From: Sphingobium xanthum
GTDB lineage: Bacteria > Pseudomonadota > Alphaproteobacteria > Sphingomonadales > Sphingomonadaceae
NCBI RefSeq assembly: GCF_019737615.1
Contig: NZ_JAHKKS010000003.1
Coordinates: 1 to 64,000 of the forward strand
Direction of reading: 5' to 3'
DNA length: 64,000 nt
A model generated the notes under the pieces. That model was not told the origin of the DNA. It saw only the letters and a list, made by a program, of their open reading frames with translations, and ran no database searches. Of this stretch, positions 59,013 to 64,000 are shown one piece after another. Made by a program: the position numbers and the translations under genes. The first letter of the stretch is position 1. Each line of letters begins with the position of its first letter.

Positions 59013-60391
59013 TTCTTCCTGGTTCTTTCCATGGCCGCGCGGCTCACCATCGCGATGTCCTGCGCGCGGATAAAATCGGGCGTGCCCTGGCTGATGCCGC
59101 TCATCGCCACTTCAGCATGGCGCAGCGCCAGCGCAGCCTGGCCTTCCATCGAATAGCGCTCGGCCGTCGCCAGCGCCGCCCGTGCCGTATCGCCCTTGCG
59201 CTGATAGACATTGCCGAGCGCATACCAGCCGAACGGATTGTCATTGTCGCGCGACAGGGCATTGCGCAGGACGCGCTCGGCCTCGGCGAGATAAGCGTCG
59301 TCGTCCGTCGCGAGCAGCGCATGGCCGAGCAAGGTCGCGATCAGCGGCTGGCCACCCGTGCGCTCGACAGCTTCGCGCAGCGGCGGGATCGCCTGCGCCG
59401 GCTTGCCGGATTCGAGCAGTACCTGCCCTTCCAGTTCCAGGAAATAGGGATCGTGCGGCGCTGTCTTGAGCAACGCCTCGACCTCGCCCAGCGCTTTGTC
59501 GGTATAGGCGCTCTTGTGATAGGCATAGGCGCGTGCATAGCGCGCCGGCACCGAAAGATCGGTTTCGGGATAGAGCTGGAGCGTGCGCTGCGGCTCGCTC
59601 ACGAAGCCGATGAGCTTGGCCTTCACGCGCTGAAACCTCGCCTCGAGCGCAGGATCGGTCGGCTTGTTCCAGGCGGGATCATTCTCATAGACGTGCGTCA
59701 AGGTCGCCACGCGATCGCTGGAGAGCGGGTGCGTGCGGAAATAGGTGTCCTGCGGGACATAGAGCCGATATTCGAGATTCTGCAGCTTCTTGAAGAATTC
59801 GAGGCTGCCCTTGCCACTGATTCCCGCATCATGGAGATAGCGCGCGCCGGCCGCGTCCGCGCTGGACTCCTGCGCCCGGTTGAACGCAAGGAACTTACCC
59901 ATGGCGGCCTGCTGGCCCATCGCCATGATGCCCATGCCGGCCTCACCGCCGCCCGCCGCCATCGCCGCCGCGCCGAGCAGCAAGGTGACGAGCTGGATGC
60001 CCGTCGCCTCCTTGATGCCTTCCATCGAGCGGATGACGTGACCGCCTTCGACATGGCCCAGCTCGTGCGCCATCACGCCCTGAACCTGATTGAGATTGTC
60101 GGCCTGCGCGATGAGGCCGCTATGGAACCAGACCGCCTGCCCGCCCGCCACGAAGGCGTTAATGCTGGGGTCGTTGATCACCATGATCTGGACGTTGCGT
60201 TCTCGAAATCCGGCGGCACGGACCAGCGGCGCCGACGCATCCTGCATCAGCGCCTCGGTCTCTGCATCGCGCAGGATCGACTGCGCCCATGCGCCCTGCG
60301 CCGCGATCAGCCCTGCCGCCGCCAGCACGGCGCAGATGCGTGCAAGCATCCGCAACGCGCGACCGGCGAGCGAGGGAATCGGGAAAGCCAT
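59009..60391 (-). CDS. M48-family metalloprotease with TPR repeats (BepA-like)
   Basis: A 460-residue periplasmic zinc protease. Signal peptide ends AAQGAWA; the zinc motif is MAHELGHVEGGH, with a third ligand Glu in RAQESSADAAGARYL. The C-terminal 180 residues are TPR helices (LGEVEALLKTAPHDPYFLEL, FGWYALGNVYQRKG). This is the plan of BepA/YfgC, which assists or degrades stalled outer-membrane proteins such as LptD. The start is MAFPIPSLAG; the long upstream frame is not convincing. Confidence 0.92.
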   Translation of the reverse strand: MAFPIPSLAGRALRMLARICAVLAAAGLIAAQGAWAQSILRDAETEALMQDASAPLVRAAGFRERNVQIMVINDPSINAFVAGGQAVWFHSGLIAQADNLNQVQGVMAHELGHVEGGHVIRSMEGIKEATGIQLVTLLLGAAAMAAGGGEAGMGIMAMGQQAAMGKFLAFNRAQESSADAAGARYLHDAGISGKGSLEFFKKLQNLEYRLYVPQDTYFRTHPLSSDRVATLTHVYENDPAWNKPTDPALEARFQRVKAKLIGFVSEPQRTLQLYPETDLSVPARYARAYAYHKSAYTDKALGEVEALLKTAPHDPYFLELEGQVLLESGKPAQAIPPLREAVERTGGQPLIATLLGHALLATDDDAYLAEAERVLRNALSRDNDNPFGWYALGNVYQRKGDTARAALATAERYSMEGQAALALRHAEVAMSGISQGTPDFIRAQDIAMVSRAAMERTRKK

Positions 60392-60485
60392 CGGGCGGCC
60401 TATGCCCGCCGCAGCCTGAACCCCGGCTGACGGACCGACACAACGGTCCGCAGCACGGGTTCGGCCCGAGGCGGGCGCCGGCCGG

Positions 60486-63167
60486 TCACGCTCCGAACGT
60501 GCGCTGCCACCAGCCACGGCGCGGAGTGCCATCGGCGTCCTCACCATCGGCGCCTGCGTCCCCGACCTCTGGCGCATCCGCAACCATGGTCTCGGCGGGC
60601 TCATCGGACCTAGCCGCGAGCGCGACGGGTTCCGCTGCCTTGCGGCGCGGACGACGCTTGGGCGCAGGAGCCTCCTCCCGTGTGGTCGGCTCCTCTGCAG
60701 CCGGAGCCTCAGCAACCGGTTCCGGCGCGGACGACGCTTCCGCCTCGACCGGCGCGGCTGCGGCAGCCGGAGCCTTGCGGCGCGTGCGGCGCTTGGGCGC
60801 GGCTTCTTCGGCGGCAGGCGCTTCCTCGGCGACGGGCGCGTCGGTCAGCTCGGGCGAAACCTCGACCTCGACAGCGGCTTCCGCATCGACCTCTGCTGCC
60901 GGAACGGCCTTGCGGCTGCTGCGGCGACGCGCCGGAGCAGGCGCCTCCTCTTCGACGACCGGCTCGGGCGACGCCGCGACCGGCTCGGCCTCGCTCGGCA
61001 CCTCTGCGTCGGTCGCGTCACCTGCCTCGGCATGGCCGTTGCCCTGGCCACCGCGCCGGCGGCGGCCGCCACGACGGCCACGACGGCTGCGACGCGGCTG
61101 ATCATCGCCCGATTCGGGCGCGCCGGCTTCGGCTTCCTCGCGGGTATCGCCTTCGCCTTCGCTCTCGCCGTCTTCTTCACCGGCTTCGCCGGAAGCGGCC
61201 TCGGCTGGACCTTCTTCGCCATCGCGACGGCCACGACGGCCACGACGGCGACGCTTGCGCTTGTTGCGGCCGGCGTCATCCCGATCGCCGTCGCGTGCGG
61301 CGCGACGCGGCTCGTCCCGTGCTTCCTCTTCTTCTTCTTCTTCTTCCTCGTCCTCTTCCTCGAAGATTTCCTCTTCGTCTTCGGAGTCGAGGGGCTCGAC
61401 GATGGGCGCATAGCTTACCTGCATCGTCGGACGCGGACCGCTGGCCTCGACCGACATGCGCGCGCCCTCGACCTCGCCGTCGGGCAGGATCATGATCGTC
61501 ACGCCATAGCGGTTCTCGATCTCGTCGAGTTCGCGGCGCTTGTTGTTGAGCACGTAGAAGGCCGCTTCCTGGCTCGCGCGCAGGGTGATGAGGCTGCCGC
61601 GACCGCGCGCCGCCTCTTCCTCCAGCATGCGCAGCGCCGAGAGACCGGCCGAAGACGCCGTGCGGACAAGGCCCGTGCCTTCGCAATGCGGGCAGGCACG
61701 GGTCGATGCTTCGAGCACGCCGGTGCGCAGGCGCTGACGGCTCATCTCCATGAGGCCGAAGCCGGAGATGCGGCCGACCTGGATGCGCGCCCGGTCGTCC
61801 TTGAGCGCTTCCTTCATCGCCTTCTCGACTTTGCGGATGTTGGAGTTGTGCTCCATGTCGATGAAGTCGATGACGACGAGGCCCGCCATGTCGCGCAGGC
61901 GGAGCTGCCGGGCGATCTCGCGCGCCGCTTCCAGATTGGTCGCGGTGGCGGTCTGCTCGATATTATGCTCGCGGGTCGAACGGCCGGAGTTGATGTCGAT
62001 CGAGACGAGCGCCTCGGTCGGGTTGATCACCAGATAGCCGCCCGAACGCAGCTGCACGACGGGATTGTACATCGCCGCAAGCTGATCCTCGACGCTGAAG
62101 CGCTGGAACAGCGAGACCGCATCGGCATATTGCTTCACACGCCGGGCATGGCTCGGCATCAGCAGCTTCATGAAGTCCTTCGCCTGGCGATAGCCTTCAT
62201 CGCCCTCGACGATCACTTCCTCGATGTCGCGATGATAGATGTCGCGGATCGCGCGCTTGATGAGATCGCTGTCATTGTGGATCAGCGCCGGCGCCGACGC
62301 CTTGATCGTGTTCTCGCGAATCTCGTCCCACAGGCGTGCAAGATAGTCGAAATCACGGCGGATCTCGGTCTTGGTGCGCGAGAGGCCGGCAGTGCGCACG
62401 ATGCAGCCCATGCTCGAGGGCAGCTTCATGTCGGCGATGATCGACTTCAGGCGCTTGCGGTCGGTCGCGTTGCTGATCTTGCGCGAGATGCCGCCGCCAT
62501 GGCTGGTGTTGGGCATCAGCACGCAATAGCGGCCGGCGAGGCTCAGATAGGTCGTCAGCGCCGCGCCCTTGTTGCCGCGCTCTTCCTTGACGACCTGGAC
62601 GAGCAGCACCTGGCGGCGCTTGATGACGTCCTGGATCTTGTAGCGGCGGCGCAGCGCCATGCGCTTGTGCTTCAGCTCATCGGCAGCCGCATTGTCGGCG
62701 GCCCGGCCGTTGCGCCGCGCCGGCTTGGCTTCGGCATGCTCGCTGTCCTCGTCCTCGTCGTCGCCATGGTCCGGGCGCTCGACGATCTCGACGTCGCCGG
62801 CATGATCATGATCGTGATCATGCTCGCCGTCCTCGTCGTCATCGTCCAGTTCGCCGCGCAGGGCGGCTTCCTCGGCGGCGTGCGCGGCTTCTTCAGCCAG
62901 CAGTGCCTCGCGGTCCTCGCGTGGAATCTGGTAATAGTCGGGATGGATTTCCGAAAAAGCCAGGAAGCCGTGGCGATTGCCGCCATAATCGACAAAAGCT
63001 GCCTGCAGCGACGGCTCTACGCGCGTGACCTTGGCAAGATAGATATTTCCCTTGAGCTGTTTGTGCTCGGCTGATTCGAAATCAAACTCCTCGATCCGGT
63101 TCCCCGTTACGACCGCGACCCGGGTTTCTTCCCGGTGGCGCGCATCGATCAACATACGCATTGTCAT
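60486..63167 (-). CDS. rne: Ribonuclease E
   Basis: An 893-residue endoribonuclease, core of the RNA degradosome. The S1 domain (about 37-215) is interrupted by an acidic insertion (85-175) with HDHDHDH. The DNase I-like domain carries catalytic Asp in LVSIDINSGRS and LVVIDFIDM; the zinc link is CPHCEGTG. The C-terminal 300 residues are a low-complexity scaffold of acidic runs, Arg-rich RNA-binding patches and Ala/Glu/Pro repeats, ending RRGWWQRTFGA; GWW is the PNPase-binding motif known from Caulobacter RNase E. ATG with GGAG 9 nt upstream. Confidence 0.95.
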   Translation of the reverse strand: MTMRMLIDARHREETRVAVVTGNRIEEFDFESAEHKQLKGNIYLAKVTRVEPSLQAAFVDYGGNRHGFLAFSEIHPDYYQIPREDREALLAEEAAHAAEEAALRGELDDDDEDGEHDHDHDHAGDVEIVERPDHGDDEDEDSEHAEAKPARRNGRAADNAAADELKHKRMALRRRYKIQDVIKRRQVLLVQVVKEERGNKGAALTTYLSLAGRYCVLMPNTSHGGGISRKISNATDRKRLKSIIADMKLPSSMGCIVRTAGLSRTKTEIRRDFDYLARLWDEIRENTIKASAPALIHNDSDLIKRAIRDIYHRDIEEVIVEGDEGYRQAKDFMKLLMPSHARRVKQYADAVSLFQRFSVEDQLAAMYNPVVQLRSGGYLVINPTEALVSIDINSGRSTREHNIEQTATATNLEAAREIARQLRLRDMAGLVVIDFIDMEHNSNIRKVEKAMKEALKDDRARIQVGRISGFGLMEMSRQRLRTGVLEASTRACPHCEGTGLVRTASSAGLSALRMLEEEAARGRGSLITLRASQEAAFYVLNNKRRELDEIENRYGVTIMILPDGEVEGARMSVEASGPRPTMQVSYAPIVEPLDSEDEEEIFEEEDEEEEEEEEEARDEPRRAARDGDRDDAGRNKRKRRRRGRRGRRDGEEGPAEAASGEAGEEDGESEGEGDTREEAEAGAPESGDDQPRRSRRGRRGGRRRRGGQGNGHAEAGDATDAEVPSEAEPVAASPEPVVEEEAPAPARRRSSRKAVPAAEVDAEAAVEVEVSPELTDAPVAEEAPAAEEAAPKRRTRRKAPAAAAAPVEAEASSAPEPVAEAPAAEEPTTREEAPAPKRRPRRKAAEPVALAARSDEPAETMVADAPEVGDAGADGEDADGTPRRGWWQRTFGA

Positions 63168-63680
63168 TCAAGCATCTCCAGCCGGTCATCGCGGCGCTCC
63201 CATTGGGAACGTGGCGATCCGGCATAATGAGGGAGCGCGCGGCCCGGCGCGTCGGATCGACGCGGCGACGGCGGAGCGAGCTCCGGTTTCAACGAAATTG
63301 TTTGCGTCTGCTGCAAAGGCATGTCCGCTTCCTGCGGCAAAAGACCCAAGGTGCGCCCGCAGCCCGATGCCCGCTTCTGCGCGCTCTGAGCTTGTCAAGC
63401 CATGCCCCATTGCAACATCAACCTGTCCAATCGTCCGCAAGGCGTGTCAGCAAGACGTTGCCAGCAAGACGATGTTTCTCCGATGAAATGGTCCAGCCCC
63501 TGTTTCGGACATGGGACCGTTTCGGAAGTGCGAAGCGCTAGCAGGGCTTTGACTGCAGGGCAACGATGAAAAGAAATTGCGCGGCGGCGCCGATCGCATC
63601 GCATTGTCCCGCCCACCCGTGGCGTGAAGACGCTGGAACGATTTTGACTGGACGCACGGCCCGCGCTCGCGGCACATGCC
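63168..63680. other. Long rne leader and divergent promoter region
   Basis: A 513-bp region between the divergent rne and amidase genes, with no supported gene. On the rne strand it contains short hairpins (GCGTCG-ATC-CGACGC; CGGAGC/GCTCCG), consistent with a structured leader; RNase E in other bacteria controls its own mRNA through its leader. A direct repeat AGCAAGACG occurs twice near the middle. Confidence 0.5.
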
Positions 63681-64000
63681 ATGCTCATGGTCCTGTCCGC
63701 AGCCCTGATCGCGCTCCTTGTTCCAGCGCCCGTTCAGTCGCTTGTGCCCCCGCAGCCGATCACGCAGCCGATCACGCAATCCGATATGGGAGCGCCCGCG
63801 CGGATGAGCAAGCCGCCGACGCGCGGCCGCATCGTCGTGCGCATCCCCGATGCTGCGCCGAGCATCGCACTGCCGCCGGTCGAAGGTCCGCGCGATCCGC
63901 GACGGCCGCTGGTGGTGATCGATGCTGGCCATGGCGGGCACGATCCCGGCGCGCACAATCCCGCACTCGGCATTCGCGAGAAGGATCTGACCCTCGCCAT
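63681..64000 (+). CDS. N-acetylmuramoyl-L-alanine amidase, AmiC/Amidase_3 type (cut by window edge)
   Basis: The first 106 residues of a secreted amidase. A signal peptide ([20 protein letters not shown]) and a Pro-rich linker precede [20 protein letters not shown], the start of the Amidase_3 zinc domain with its first His and following Glu region. It cleaves septal peptidoglycan during daughter-cell separation. The linker contains a 12-bp tandem repeat (CAGCCGATCACG twice). The rest lies beyond the window. Confidence 0.85.
   Translation, partial: MLMVLSAALIALLVPAPVQSLVPPQPITQPITQSDMGAPARMSKPPTRGRIVVRIPDAAPSIALPPVEGPRDPRRPLVVIDAGHGGHDPGAHNPALGIREKDLTLA

Noticed and set aside
61032..63074. 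A 680-codon plus-strand frame opposite RNase E
   Set aside because: Produced by the repetitive Arg/Glu codons of rne; the apparent hydrophobic runs are complements of acidic codons.
1..64000. CRISPR array, prophage, integron or replication origin
   Set aside because: No regularly spaced repeats, phage structural genes, integrase, or dnaA/repA-type loci were seen; the tRNA-Gln has no neighbouring integrase.

Overview
The window is high-GC DNA from an alphaproteobacterium, most likely a sphingomonad (Sphingomonadales). Pointers are ChpT and CtrA-type TTAA-N7-TTAA boxes, an RpoH-type sigma factor, a PEPxTWG-CTERM protein, a CheA with a C-terminal receiver-like domain, an RNase E with a large acidic insertion and a terminal GWW motif, two large TonB-dependent receptors, and palindromic intergenic repeats of the sphingomonad kind. 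Nearly every gene is intact; the left edge cuts an IS5-type transposase and the right edge cuts a cell-wall amidase.

Layout. 0-6.3 kb is a minus-strand run: PaiB-like protein, RluC, CrcB, a SpoIIAA-like protein, a lipoprotein, a PEP-CTERM protein, RpoH and RluD. 6.3-12.9 kb on the plus strand holds a JAMM protease, ChpT and a cheA-cheW-cheY-cheB-cheR operon behind a perfect CtrA box. 12.9-17.1 kb carries an AmpD-like amidase, an amino-acid permease, a HigBA toxin-antitoxin pair, an unknown lipoprotein and RNase P RNA. 17.2-22 kb has a YkgJ-like protein, a GNAT protein overlapping tail-to-tail with a 724-residue membrane protein of unknown function, and a J-domain/ferredoxin operon. 22.3-26.7 kb has a beta-helix protein, an MFS transporter, RlmE, Ppx/GppA and tRNA-Gln(CUG). 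26.7-31.3 kb has a DUF2946-type protein with a TonB receptor, a single-domain response regulator, a small peptide gene behind an FNR-type box, a zincin-motif protein and a flavin reductase. 31.4-37.3 kb is a complete RND tripartite efflux operon.

37.3-42.4 kb is an expanded phage-shock locus. pspF diverges from a sigma-54 promoter that drives a 59-residue peptide gene, pspA, pspB and pspC, followed by a 38-residue peptide and five small membrane proteins. Four or five of these repeat a PspB-like coiled-coil tail. 42.4-51 kb has a CHASE4-type chemoreceptor behind a CtrA-like box, a PuuD-like membrane protein, Fe/Mn superoxide dismutase, a universal stress protein, and the pyruvate dehydrogenase E2 and E3 genes. 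Between E2 and E3 lie a thioesterase gene and a DUF559 endonuclease gene whose ends are made of inverted palindromic repeats. 51-64 kb has a second TonB receptor, MtgA, dihydroorotase, a YgfZ-like protein, a glutaminyl cyclase, a DUF2892 protein behind an FNR-type box, a DsbA-like protein, an M48 protease with TPRs, RNase E and the start of an AmiC-type amidase.

Functional links. ChpT and CtrA boxes suggest cell-cycle control of chemotaxis. The Psp locus, M48 protease, RpoH and DsbA-like protein point to envelope and protein-quality control. The best candidates for something undescribed are the DUF559/inverted-repeat cassette, the PspB-like array and the GNAT/724-residue pair. All calls come from reading sequence; no database search was run.
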